Shown here one piece after another: positions 1 through 8,057 of a DNA stretch of 8,057 nt. Made by a program: the position numbers and the translations under genes. Position 1 is the first letter of the stretch, and every line of letters starts with the position of its first letter. Source of the stretch: Alphaproteobacteria bacterium (lineage in GTDB: Bacteria; Pseudomonadota; Alphaproteobacteria; Rhodobacterales; Rhodobacteraceae); assembly GCA_030425945.1 (NCBI GenBank), contig JAUHZL010000120.1:1-8057 (forward strand), given 5' to 3'. The notes beneath the pieces were generated by a model. It did no database searches, had not been told where the DNA came from, and worked only from the letters and a program-made list of their open reading frames with translations.

Positions 1-50
1 CTTTTGCCATTCCTGCTGGAAGCGATACCTTGCCGGGAACGACGACGTAA
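1..50 (+). CDS. Possible 3' end of an upstream gene (partial)
   Basis: In the third forward frame the first 50 bases read without interruption to a TAA at 48-50, giving a tail ending in LPGTTT. The other two forward frames have no stop here, so the frame choice rests only on this TAA lying 20 bases before the ATG of the MoxR gene, a spacing normal within an operon. In related alphaproteobacteria a DUF1285 gene often precedes moxR, but fifteen residues are too few to identify it. The stretch could equally be a 5' leader; it is less GC-rich than the rest of the window and I see no convincing promoter in it. Confidence 0.25.
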   Translation, partial: FAIPAGSDTLPGTTT

Positions 51-59
51 TTCCAGTGC

Positions 60-63
60 GGAG
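60..63 (+). promoter_or_regulatory. Ribosome binding site deciding the MoxR start
   Basis: GGAG sits 7 bases before the ATG at 71. It overlaps the alternative in-frame GTG at 56, which has no comparable site at the right distance, so the ATG is preferred. Confidence 0.6.
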
Positions 64-70
64 CCCGACC

Positions 71-1074
<1,004 letters not shown>

Positions 1075-1078
<4 letters not shown>

Positions 1079-1974
1079 CCCATCCCGCGCCCTCCGCGCT
1101 GCACACGCCAGAGACGCTCCGCCACCGGTCGGAGACCGTCGCCGGAAGCCTGCCCGCGCTGATGATCGGGGCCGAGCACCTCGCGGCGACGGTGCTTCTG
1201 GGCGTGCACGGGCGGCGGCGCGCGGGCATGGGCGACGAGTTCTGGCAGTACCGCCCGGCGGTGTCGGGCGACAGCCTGCGCGCCATCGACTGGCGGCGCT
1301 CGGCCCGGGCCGACGGGGCCTACGTGCGCGAGACCGAGTGGCAGGCGACGCAAGCGCTGATGCTGGGCGTGGACGACGGCGCATCGATGGCCTTCGCCGG
1401 GGCGAAGGCGCGGCCCTCCAAGCTGCGGCGGGCGCAGACGCTGGCGATGGCGCTGGCGATCCTCGCCGTGCGCGGCGGCGAGCGGGTCGGCCTGACCGGG
1501 CTCGACGAGCCGCCGAAGGGCGGCAAGGGGCAGCTTCTGCGGCTGGCGCAGGCGCTGATGGACCCGGTCGAGCCGCAGGACTACGGCACGCCGAAGCCGC
1601 GCGCCTTGCCGCCGGGCAGCAGGGCGGTGTTCCTGTCGGATTTCCTCGGCCCGGTGGAGGCGGTCGAGACCGCCCTGACGCAAGCCGCCGACCGGGGCGT
1701 GAAGGGCGCGCTGGTGCAGGTGCTCGATCCCGACGAGGAGGCGTTTCCCTTCAACGGGCGCACCGTCTTCGAGTCGATGCAGGGCACGCTGCGCTTCGAG
1801 ACGCTCAAGGCGAAGGGCCTGCGCACGGCCTATCTCGACCGGCTGGCCGAGCGGCGGGACCGGCTGGCGCTGCTGACCCGGCGTACCGGCTGGCAGTTCA
1901 CCACCCATCACACCGGCGATCCGGCCGAGCCGACGCTGCTGTGGCTCTACCGCGCCCTCGAACGGGGGGCCTGA
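1075..1974 (+). CDS. DUF58 domain protein, partner of MoxR
   Basis: The protein has 299 residues from a GTG start that overlaps the MoxR stop (GTGA). A GAGG at 1064-1067 lies 7 bases upstream and supports this start; an internal ATG near residue 33 would cut into the conserved N-terminal helix. The DUF58 core is clear: GRRRAGMGDEFWQYR at residues 46-60, then GDSLRAIDWRRSAR from residue 65, with D66, R69, D72 and W73. Behind it is a vWA-like fold: a metal-site-like segment GVDDGASM (D100, S104; the middle serine of the usual DxSxS is G102) and a later strand AVFLSDF with D189. There are no membrane segments and no cysteine, so it is likely cytoplasmic. DUF58 genes are constant neighbours of moxR, and the protein is thought to act as adaptor or substrate receptor for the ATPase; that role is family knowledge plus inference. 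Confidence 0.95.
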
Positions 1975-1975
1975 G

Positions 1976-4750
1976 ATGTTCGCCATCGGACCCGTCGCCT
2001 TTGCCACGCCCGCGCTGCTGCTCGGCCTGATCGCGTTGCCGGTGCTCTGGCTGATCCTGCGCGCGGTGCCGCCCGCGCCGGTCCGCCGCCGCTTTCCCGG
2101 CGTCGCGCTGCTGCTCGGGCTGAAGGACCCGGAGACCGAGACCGACAAGACGCCGTGGTGGCTGTTGCTGCTGCGGGCGCTCGCCGTGGCGGCAATGATC
2201 GTCGGCTTCGCCGGGCCGGTCCTGAACCCCGAGACCGAGGGGGCGGGCGACGGGCCGCTCCTGATCCTCGCGGACGGAAGCTGGGCCGGCGCGCGCGACT
2301 GGTCGGCCCGGATCGACCGGATCGATGCCGAACTGGCCGAGGCCGCGCGGCTGGGCCGTCCGGCGGCGCTGGTGTCGCTGACCGACCTGCCGCCCGAAGC
2401 GCCGCGCTTCCGGCCCGCCGAGGCGCTGCGCGCCACGCTGCCGTCCTTCCGGCCGAACCCCTGGGCCCCGGACCCCGAGGCGGTCGCGGCCTGGATCGAC
2501 CGGCTCGACGGCGGCTTCGACACGCTGTGGCTGTCGGACGGCCTCGACTTCTCGGCCCGCGACGACCTGATCGCGGCGCTGCGGGCCCGCGGGACGGTGC
2601 GCGCGGTCGAGGGCGGGCGCGCCGTGCTGGCCATCGCCCCGGCGCGGCTGGCCGACGGTCAGGTCGAGGTGACGGTGCGCCGCCCCGATCCGGCGGGCGC
2701 GCGCGAGGTCGTCGTGATCGCACGCGGCCCCGATCCGAACGGTGTCACCCGCGAGCTGGAGCGCATCCCGGTTGCGCTGCAGGACGGCGCCACCGAGGGC
2801 AGCGCCCGGATCGCCATGCCCGCCGAGCTGCGCAACCGGATCACCCGGTTCGAGGTGCAGGGACAGGTCCATGCGGGCGCCGTGAGCCTGGCCGACGACA
2901 GCCTGCGGCGGCGCGAGATCGCGCTGTTCTCGGGCCGCGACGACAGCGAGGGCCTGCAACTGCTGGAGCCGCTGCACTATCTCCGGCAGGCGCTGGAGCC
3001 GACCGCCGATCTGCTGGAACTGCCATTGGCCGACGTCCTGCCCGCGAACCCGGACGCGATCCTGCTGGCGGACGTCGCGACCCTGTCGGGCGCGGAAGCC
3101 GCCGACCTGCTGGAGTGGGTCGAGAAGGGCGGACTGCTGCTGCGCTTCGCCGGGCCGCGCCTCGCCGCCAGCGATGTCGCCCGGACCGAGGAGGACCCGC
3201 TGATGCCGGTGCGGCTGCGCGCGGGCGGACGCTCGGTCGGGGGCGCGATGAGCTGGGGCGAGCCGAAGACGCTGCGGCCCTTCGCGGAGGATTCGCCCTT
3301 CTTCGGCCTCGCCGTGCCGGACGATGTCGAGGTGACCGCGCAGGTGATGGCCCAGCCCGACCCCAACCTGCCCGAGCGGGTGATCGCCGCGCTCGCGGAC
3401 GGCACGCCGCTGGTGACGCGCAAGGCAGTGGGGCAGGGGCAGGTCGTGCTGGTCCATGTCACCGCGAACGCCGAATGGTCGACGCTGCCGCTGTCAGGTC
3501 TTTTCGTGCAGATGCTGGAGCGGCTGGCGGTCTCGACCCGGCCGAGCGAGCTGACCGCCGAGGCGCTGGCGGGCACGACCTGGGTGCCGGACCAGCGCCT
3601 GACCGCCTTCGGCGTGCTGGAGGACGCAGGCATGCTGCCGGGCCTGTCGGGGGCGACGCTGGCCGAGGCGCCGTTGTCGCGCGAGGTGCCGCCGGGTCTC
3701 TATGCCGGGGGCGACCGGCGGATCGCGCGCAACGTGATCGGGCCGGAGACCGTTCTGACGCCTGCGGCATGGCCCGCCGGTGTCGCGGTCGAGGGGCTTG
3801 CGGTCGTGCCGGAACGCCCGCTGACCGGCTGGCTGCTGATGGCGGCGCTGATCCTGCTGGCGGTCGACGCGGTGGCCTCGCTGTGGCTCAACGGACGGCT
3901 GACCGGCCCGCGCGGCGCGACCGCGGCGCTGGTGCTCGGGCTGGCGCTGGCGCTGCCGGGCGGATCGCTCAGGGCGCAGGAGGCCGCCGGGCCGGACGCC
4001 TTCGCCATCGAGGCCACCAGCGCCGTCGTGCTGGCGCATGTGCTGACCGGCGACGCGCGGCTCGACGACGTGGCCGAGGCCGGTCTGCGCGGGCTGGGGC
4101 ATGTGCTGTTCGAGCGCACCGCGGTCGAGCCGGCCGAGCCGATGGGGATCGACCTCGAAACCGACGAACTGGCCTTCTTCCCGTTCCTCTACTGGCCGGT
4201 CACCCCGGACCAGGCGCGCCCCAGTGCCGAGGCCTATGCCAAGCTGAACCGCTACCTGCGGTCGGGCGGCATGATCCTGTTCGACACCCGCGATGCCGAC
4301 ATCGCCATCGGCGGGCGCGAGACCGAGGCGCTGCGCGGGTTGCAGCGGCTGGCGGCACCACTGGACATCCCGCCGCTGGAGCCGCTGCCGCAGGACCATG
4401 TCCTGACGCGCACCTTCTACCTGCTGCAGGACTTTCCCGGCCGCTACCTGGGCCGCACGCTGTGGGTCGAGGCCGCGCCGCCTGATGCCGAGCGCGTCGA
4501 GGGCGTGCCGTTCCGCAACCTCAACGACGGGGTGACGCCGGTGGTGATCGGCGGCAACGACTGGGCGTCGGCCTGGGCCGTGGACGCGGCGGGGCAGTAC
4601 ATGTTCCCGGTCGGGCGCGGCTACTCGGGGCGGCAGCAACGCGAACTGGCCTACCGTTTCGGGGTGAACCTGATCATGCACGTGCTGACCGGCAACTATA
4701 AGTCCGACCAGGTCCACGTGCCGGCCCTTCTGGACAGGCTGGGGAACTGA
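1976..4750 (+). CDS. BatA-like N-terminus plus DUF4159 domain membrane protein
   Basis: This 924-residue protein starts 1 base after the DUF58 stop, with a G-run at 1963-1969 as ribosome binding site. The N-terminus is BatA-like: a membrane helix at about 9-29, a positively charged loop (RRRFPG), a second helix at about 60-80 (PWWLLLLRALAV) and GPVLNP. A vWA-like region follows, with degenerate metal site LADGSW (D100, S102) and WLSDGLDF (D188). Residues about 320-400 look like an amidotransferase-like Rossmann fold. Helices at about 617-639 and 647-663 flank a short basic loop, and the DUF4159 domain fills about 675-920 (D726-P741 containing ELAFFPFLYWP, GGMILFDT at 764-771, ending HVLTGNYKSDQVHVPALL). 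The positive-inside rule puts both large soluble parts in the periplasm. No cysteine occurs anywhere. Function is unknown; it is probably the membrane partner or target of the MoxR/DUF58 pair. Confidence 0.93.
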   Translation: MFAIGPVAFATPALLLGLIALPVLWLILRAVPPAPVRRRFPGVALLLGLKDPETETDKTPWWLLLLRALAVAAMIVGFAGPVLNPETEGAGDGPLLILADGSWAGARDWSARIDRIDAELAEAARLGRPAALVSLTDLPPEAPRFRPAEALRATLPSFRPNPWAPDPEAVAAWIDRLDGGFDTLWLSDGLDFSARDDLIAALRARGTVRAVEGGRAVLAIAPARLADGQVEVTVRRPDPAGAREVVVIARGPDPNGVTRELERIPVALQDGATEGSARIAMPAELRNRITRFEVQGQVHAGAVSLADDSLRRREIALFSGRDDSEGLQLLEPLHYLRQALEPTADLLELPLADVLPANPDAILLADVATLSGAEAADLLEWVEKGGLLLRFAGPRLAASDVARTEEDPLMPVRLRAGGRSVGGAMSWGEPKTLRPFAEDSPFFGLAVPDDVEVTAQVMAQPDPNLPERVIAALADGTPLVTRKAVGQGQVVLVHVTANAEWSTLPLSGLFVQMLERLAVSTRPSELTAEALAGTTWVPDQRLTAFGVLEDAGMLPGLSGATLAEAPLSREVPPGLYAGGDRRIARNVIGPETVLTPAAWPAGVAVEGLAVVPERPLTGWLLMAALILLAVDAVASLWLNGRLTGPRGATAALVLGLALALPGGSLRAQEAAGPDAFAIEATSAVVLAHVLTGDARLDDVAEAGLRGLGHVLFERTAVEPAEPMGIDLETDELAFFPFLYWPVTPDQARPSAEAYAKLNRYLRSGGMILFDTRDADIAIGGRETEALRGLQRLAAPLDIPPLEPLPQDHVLTRTFYLLQDFPGRYLGRTLWVEAAPPDAERVEGVPFRNLNDGVTPVVIGGNDWASAWAVDAAGQYMFPVGRGYSGRQQRELAYRFGVNLIMHVLTGNYKSDQVHVPALLDRLGN

Positions 4751-6819
4751 TGGACGCGCTGACCACAGGCACCGTCGTCTTCGACCCGCTGCTGCCGTGG
4801 GGCGTGCTGGCCGCGCTGGCGGCGGGCATGGCCCTGCTGCTGGCCTTCGCGGGCTGGCGCGGGCTGCTCGGCGCCTGGGTGCGGGCGATCGGGGCGGCGG
4901 TGCTGCTGTTCGCGCTGGCCAATCCCAGCCTGCAGGAGGAAGAGCGCGACCCGCTGTCGGACATCGTGCTGGTCGTGGTGGACGAGAGCGCCAGCCAGCG
5001 GATCGGCGGCCGGGCCGAGCAGACCGAGGACGCGCTGACCGCGCTGGAAGCCGAGATCACCGCCCGTCCGAACACCGACCTTCAGGTCGTGCGGCTGGGC
5101 GATGCGCCGGGGGACGGCGGCACGCTTCTGATGACCGCGCTCTCCGAGGCGCTGGCCGAGATCCCGCAGGCGCGGCTGGCAGGGGTGATGCTCTTGTCGG
5201 ACGGGCAGTTGCATGACCTCGACCGCCTGCCGCCGCTGCCCGCGCCGATGCACCTGCTGCTGTCGGGCCAACCCGACGACTGGGACCGGCGGCTGGTGGT
5301 GAAGAACGCCCCGGCCTTCGGGATCATCGGCGAAGAGGTCAGCATGGTGCTGCGGGTCGAGGACCAGGGCGCCGTGCCCGCGTCCGAGGCGACGGGCCAG
5401 GTCGCGGTCGAGGTCGCCATCGACGGCGGCGATCCGTTCACCGCGCGCATCCCGCTGGGGCGCGACATCGAGGTGCCGCTGGTGCTGCAACATGGCGGGC
5501 AGAACGTCGTCACCTTCCGCGTGGCCGAGGCCGAGGGCGAACTGACCGACCGCAACAACGCCGCCGTGGTGCAGATCAACGGCGTGCGTGACCGGCTGCG
5601 GGTGCTGCTGGTCTCGGGCGAGCCGCATGCGGGCGAACGGACCTGGCGCAACCTGCTGAAGTCCGACGCGTCGGTGGACCTCGTGCATTTCACCATCCTG
5701 CGCCCGCCGGAAAAGCAGGACGGCGTGCCGGTCACCGAGTTGTCGCTGATCGCCTTCCCGACGCGCGAGCTGTTCCTCGACAAGATCGACGAGTTCGACC
5801 TGATCATCTTCGACCGCTACTCGCGGCGGGGCATCCTGCCGGGCATCTACTACGAGAACATCGCCAATTACGTCCGCGAGGGCGGCGCCGTGCTGGTGGC
5901 CGCCGGGCCGGAATTCGCCGACGCCTCGTCGATCTACCGCTCGGCGCTGGGCGACGTGCTGCCCGGCGCGCCGACCGCGCGGGTGCTGGAGGAAGGCTAC
6001 CGGCCGCAGGTCTCGGAGGTCGGGTTGCGTCACCCGGTGACGGCGGGCCTGTTCCAGGGCGAGGCGCCCGAGTGGGGCCGCTGGATGCGGCTGGTGGAGC
6101 TTGACCGGACCTCGGGTGATGTCGCGATGACCGGGCCGGGCGAGCGCCCGCTCCTGATCCTCGACCGGGTGGGCGAGGGGCGCGTGGCGCTTCTGGCTTC
6201 CGACCAGGCGTGGCTGTGGGACCGGGGGTTCGAGGGCGGCGGGCCGCAACTGGAACTGCTGCGGCGGCTGGCGCACTGGATGATGAAGGAGCCGGAGCTG
6301 GAAGAGGACGCGCTGGTGGCCGAGGCCGAGGGGCAGACCCTGACGATCACCCGGCGCGCCCTCGACGACGCCCCGCGCGAGGTCACGATCACCGGGCCCG
6401 ACGGCAGCGTGACCGTGCTGCCGATGGAGACGGTTGCGCCCGGCCGGTCGCAGGCGGTGTTCGAGGCGCCGGAGCCGGGCCTCTACCGGCTGGCGGAGGG
6501 CGACCTTGAGCGGGTCACGGCGCTGGGTCCCGCCGCGCCGCGCGAGTTCGAGGAGACGATCGCCAGCGGTGCGAAGCTCGACCCCGCGGTGCGCGAGACA
6601 CGCGGCGGGATCGTGGCGCTGTCCGAGGGCGTGCCGGACCTGCGCACCGTGCGCGAGGGCCGGGTGGCCGCCGGGCGCGGCTGGATCGGGATCACCCCGC
6701 GCGACGTGGCGCTGACCACCGACCTGCGGGTGTCCCCGCTGGTGGCGGCATGGCTCTTCCTGGCGCTGGCCGCGCTGCTCAGCGTCGCGGCCTGGCTGCG
6801 CGAGGGGCGGCGGGCCTGA
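4750..6819 (+). CDS. vWA / glutamine amidotransferase-like membrane protein
   Basis: The 689-residue protein starts at an ATG overlapping the previous stop (ATGA), with GGGGA 4 bases before it. Membrane helices at about 17-34 and 41-57 are joined by a basic loop (WRGLLGAWVR) and followed by LANPS. A vWA domain comes next with what looks like an intact MIDAS metal site: DESAS at 78-82, T125 in GGTLLM, and D151 in LLSDGQ. A beta-rich stretch spans about 180-275, and an amidotransferase-like Rossmann fold runs from R282 (RLRVLLVSGEP) through FDLIIFDRYS (349-358) and GGAVLVAAGPEF. The usual nucleophile cysteine is absent, as is any cysteine. The protein ends with a helix at about 661-680 and a basic tail, WLREGRRA. 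Charges place the central domains in the periplasm. It is the last operon gene and probably works with the preceding DUF4159 protein in the envelope; the reaction, if any, is unknown. Confidence 0.92.
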   Translation: MDALTTGTVVFDPLLPWGVLAALAAGMALLLAFAGWRGLLGAWVRAIGAAVLLFALANPSLQEEERDPLSDIVLVVVDESASQRIGGRAEQTEDALTALEAEITARPNTDLQVVRLGDAPGDGGTLLMTALSEALAEIPQARLAGVMLLSDGQLHDLDRLPPLPAPMHLLLSGQPDDWDRRLVVKNAPAFGIIGEEVSMVLRVEDQGAVPASEATGQVAVEVAIDGGDPFTARIPLGRDIEVPLVLQHGGQNVVTFRVAEAEGELTDRNNAAVVQINGVRDRLRVLLVSGEPHAGERTWRNLLKSDASVDLVHFTILRPPEKQDGVPVTELSLIAFPTRELFLDKIDEFDLIIFDRYSRRGILPGIYYENIANYVREGGAVLVAAGPEFADASSIYRSALGDVLPGAPTARVLEEGYRPQVSEVGLRHPVTAGLFQGEAPEWGRWMRLVELDRTSGDVAMTGPGERPLLILDRVGEGRVALLASDQAWLWDRGFEGGGPQLELLRRLAHWMMKEPELEEDALVAEAEGQTLTITRRALDDAPREVTITGPDGSVTVLPMETVAPGRSQAVFEAPEPGLYRLAEGDLERVTALGPAAPREFEETIASGAKLDPAVRETRGGIVALSEGVPDLRTVREGRVAAGRGWIGITPRDVALTTDLRVSPLVAAWLFLALAALLSVAAWLREGRRA

Positions 6820-6825
6820 GCCGGG

Positions 6826-6865
6826 CTTTCGGAACGTTCAAGGCGGGCATTCGGACGGCTTAAGG
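6826..6865 (+). repeat. Pair of imperfect 18-base direct repeats
   Basis: Copies at 6826-6843 and 6848-6865 match at 13 of 18 positions, sharing TTCGGA near the start and AAGG at the end. Their starts are 22 bases apart, about two helical turns. The first copy contains the palindrome GAACGTTC (6832-6839). They lie just after the operon stop and about 70 to 105 bases before the small gene, so they could be a regulator site for it, or chance similarity. Confidence 0.35.
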
Positions 6866-8057
6866 ACCGGAAGGGTCCGGGCGTGGGAGGGTCGTTTCAT
6901 CGAAGCGACACCCCCTGACCCGGAGACCCGCCATGACCCGCCTGACCCTCGACACGGCCGTTCCCGCCCCCTCCGCCGCCCCGGTGCGCGACTGGCCGCG
7001 CTGGGCACCGCGCGTGCCGTGACCCCCGAGCACCTGCTGGCCGCGCGCGCCCGCGCCGTGGCCGCCCGCTGCGCCGCCGACCGCCTGCTGCGCTGAGCGC
7101 GCTTTTCGGGAAAGCCGTTCGCCCGCAGCGCCTCTGTCATCAGCGCCAGGTACTCGGGGCTGTGCTGCGGGCGGGTGCGCTTGAAGGTCGAGACGCTCAT
7201 GTCCGGCACCTTGCGTCGCAGCCACTCGGCCATCCGGGCCGAGTCGGCCTTCCGCCCCAGCGCCCAGTAGACCCCGATCAGGCCGAGCTGGGTCGAGGCG
7301 AACTCGGGGTACTCGGTCATCGCCTGCTCATAGGCCGTCACCGCCCGGGCATAGTCCCCGAGCTGGAACAGCGCGTTGCCGATCCCGCAGTTGATGATCC
7401 CGATATGGGGATGCAGCGGGCTCAGCCGCTTGGCGCGCTCGAGATGGATGATCGCGGGGTCGTTCTGGTTCAGGTAGTTGTGGACCCAGCCCAGCAGCAT
7501 TTGCACCGTGCCCGAATTCGGGTTCAGCGCCTCGGCCCGCTTCAGCGCGGTCAGACCTTCCTGATAGCCGCGCCCGATATAGGCCATCCAGTGTCCGGCA
7601 TAGGCCAGCGCCAGCGCGTCGTCGGTGTCGCTGTCGAGGACGAGCCGGGCGCTCGGCTGCGCGGCCTGCGCCTGCTCGAAGGTCCACCAGCGCGTCGCGC
7701 AGGACGAGGTGTGGGCATAGCAGACCAGCGCGTGGGCGTGGATGTAGCCCGCATCGAGCGCCAGCGCTTGCCGGATCAGCGTCAGCCCTTCGGACAGCGC
7801 TTCCGGGGCGTGGAGCTTCGCGATCAGCGGCAACGCCCGCAGGCAGAGGTCGTAGGCGGCAAGGCTGCCGGTGGGCTTGGCGCGGGCGCGCGCGGCCTCG
7901 GCCCAGATCAGTTTCGGTTCCAGCGCGCCTGCGACCCGGGCGGCGACCTCGTCCTGCAACTCGAAGATGTCGTCGGTGCTGCCGTCGAACCGCTCCTGCC
8001 AGAGCGTGTGCCCGGTTCCGGCCTCGGCCAGCTGGGTGAAGATGCGCAGCCGCTGCC
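6838..8057 (-). CDS. TolB/FlgO-like plus TPR protein, C-terminal part (5' end beyond window)
   Basis: The gene enters from the right edge on the minus strand; 405 residues are visible and the start lies outside. The first visible residues read RLRIFTQLAEAGTGHTLW, then ERFDG and DIFELQDEV, the signature module that links an N-terminal cyclase or winged-helix domain to TPRs in many alphaproteobacterial proteins. AYDLCLRALP (visible residues 67-76) follows, then TPR-like helices at about 84-115, 145-180 (ALKRAEALNPNS), 182-214 (HLERAKRLSPLHPH) and 219-252 (GNALFQLGDYARAVTAYEQA). The family-like part ends with ALRANGFPE at about residue 317 (7105). The last 88 residues are arginine, serine, glycine and alanine-rich, look like antisense reading, and end only at 6838. 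It is probably a nucleotide cyclase or transcription regulator with TPR protein-binding repeats; which one cannot be told here. TTG at 7959 is not the real start, since homologous sequence continues upstream. Confidence 0.88.
   Translation of the reverse strand, partial: QRLRIFTQLAEAGTGHTLWQERFDGSTDDIFELQDEVAARVAGALEPKLIWAEAARARAKPTGSLAAYDLCLRALPLIAKLHAPEALSEGLTLIRQALALDAGYIHAHALVCYAHTSSCATRWWTFEQAQAAQPSARLVLDSDTDDALALAYAGHWMAYIGRGYQEGLTALKRAEALNPNSGTVQMLLGWVHNYLNQNDPAIIHLERAKRLSPLHPHIGIINCGIGNALFQLGDYARAVTAYEQAMTEYPEFASTQLGLIGVYWALGRKADSARMAEWLRRKVPDMSVSTFKRTRPQHSPEYLALMTEALRANGFPEKRAQRSRRSAAQRAATARARAASRCSGVTARAVPSAASRAPGRRRGRERPCRGSGGSWRVSGSGGVASMKRPSHARTLPVLKPSECPP
6864..6878 (+). other. 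Short hairpin downstream of the operon
   Basis: GGACC and GGTCC pair across a 5-base loop (GGAAG). The stem is only 5 base pairs and no T-run follows on the plus strand, so it is a weak candidate for an operon-end or mRNA-stabilising structure. It lies 45 bases after the stop of the last operon gene. Confidence 0.25.
6922..6925 (+). promoter_or_regulatory. Ribosome binding site of the small gene
   Basis: GGAG is placed 7 bases before the ATG at 6933, the same spacing as for the MoxR gene. It is the main evidence that the short frame beginning there is translated. Confidence 0.5.
6933..7096 (+). pseudogene. Small gene of about 53 codons, apparently frameshifted
   Basis: I do not recognise this gene. 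An ATG with a good ribosome binding site opens a 29-residue frame (MTRLTLDTAVPAPSAAP, then VRDWPRWAPRVP) that stops at 7020-7022. A second frame, one base back, can start at GTG 7019 with a 4-base overlap and encodes 25 residues to TGA 7094-7096. That second frame is also open further upstream, where it reads RLAALGTARAV and then TPEHLLAARARAVAA, an alanine/arginine/leucine-rich helical sequence more protein-like than the tryptophan/proline end of the first frame. The simplest reading is one protein of about 53 residues broken by loss of one base around 6984-7000. Alternatives are a true -1 programmed shift, two coupled micro-genes, a sequencing error, or no gene. A terminator-like hairpin coincides with the end, and the whole lies antisense to the minus-strand TPR gene. 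Confidence 0.45.
7089..7106 (+). terminator. Small terminator-like hairpin at the end of the small gene
   Basis: GCGC at 7090-7093 and GCGC at 7097-7100 pair around a 3-base loop that is the small gene's TGA stop, with a possible added T-G pair, and TTTT follows at 7103-7106. The stem is short, so strength is doubtful. It would act on plus-strand transcripts. A second overlapping hairpin, GCTTT with AAAGC at 7101-7115, could compete with it. Confidence 0.3.

Noticed and set aside
4..29. TTGCCA at 4-9 with GATACC at 24-29 as a promoter for the operon
   Set aside because: The spacer is only 14 bases and the -10 match is poor; the true promoter probably lies upstream of the window.
1898..3457. 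A 519-codon minus-strand frame, and similar ones at 3494-4717 and 4696-6276
   Set aside because: They lie antisense to the DUF4159 and vWA genes and read as glutamine, arginine and histidine-rich shadow sequence without domains.
6869..6896. A GGAA...CGTT pair resembling the general-stress sigma factor (EcfG) promoter before the small gene
   Set aside because: The -35-like part reads GGAAG instead of GGAAC and the spacing is 19 bases, longer than the usual 16-17.
7957..7959. TTG as start of the minus-strand TPR gene
   Set aside because: Family-like sequence (ERFDG, DIFE) continues directly upstream in the same frame to the window edge, so the gene starts outside.

Overview
The window is very GC-rich DNA (about 70% by eye, with strong G/C preference at third codon positions). 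Gene order and protein character suggest an alphaproteobacterium, most likely of the Rhodobacterales; this is inference, as no marker gene is present. No tRNA, rRNA, CRISPR array, insertion sequence or integrase was seen.

Bases 71 to 6819 hold a tight four-gene plus-strand operon: a MoxR-family AAA+ ATPase, a DUF58 protein, a large BatA-like membrane protein ending in a DUF4159 domain, and a von Willebrand factor A (vWA)/glutamine-amidotransferase-like membrane protein. Two of the three junctions are 4-base stop/start overlaps (GTGA at 1075-1078, ATGA at 4750-4753) and the third has a 1-base gap, so translational coupling is likely. The first 50 bases may be the tail of an earlier gene in the same transcript.

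The operon matches a known but poorly understood class of MoxR systems. The ATPase and DUF58 protein have no membrane segments and should be cytoplasmic. The two large proteins have membrane segments whose flanking charges place nearly all of their soluble mass in the periplasm. Both contain amidotransferase-like folds but no cysteine at all, so they are not working amidotransferases. The likely theme is ATP-driven, metal-ion-dependent (MIDAS) chaperoning or assembly of something in the cell envelope. From memory, a similarly composed Rhizobium leguminosarum operon (RL3499-RL3502) is needed for envelope integrity.

Bases 6820 to 7106 form a short unsettled region. It holds a pair of imperfect 18-base direct repeats, a weak hairpin, a very small plus-strand gene with a good ribosome binding site that looks split by a frameshift, and a small terminator-like hairpin. 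From the right edge, a minus-strand gene runs leftward and encodes the C-terminal half of a TolB/FlgO-like plus TPR protein, of the sort attached to class III adenylate/guanylate cyclases or winged-helix regulators. Its family-like part ends near 7105, but its frame stays open to 6838, straight through the small gene on the other strand. This convergent junction is the least ordinary part of the window. I did not find a clearly new system; the strongest oddities are this junction and the cysteine-free, periplasm-facing architecture of the two large proteins.
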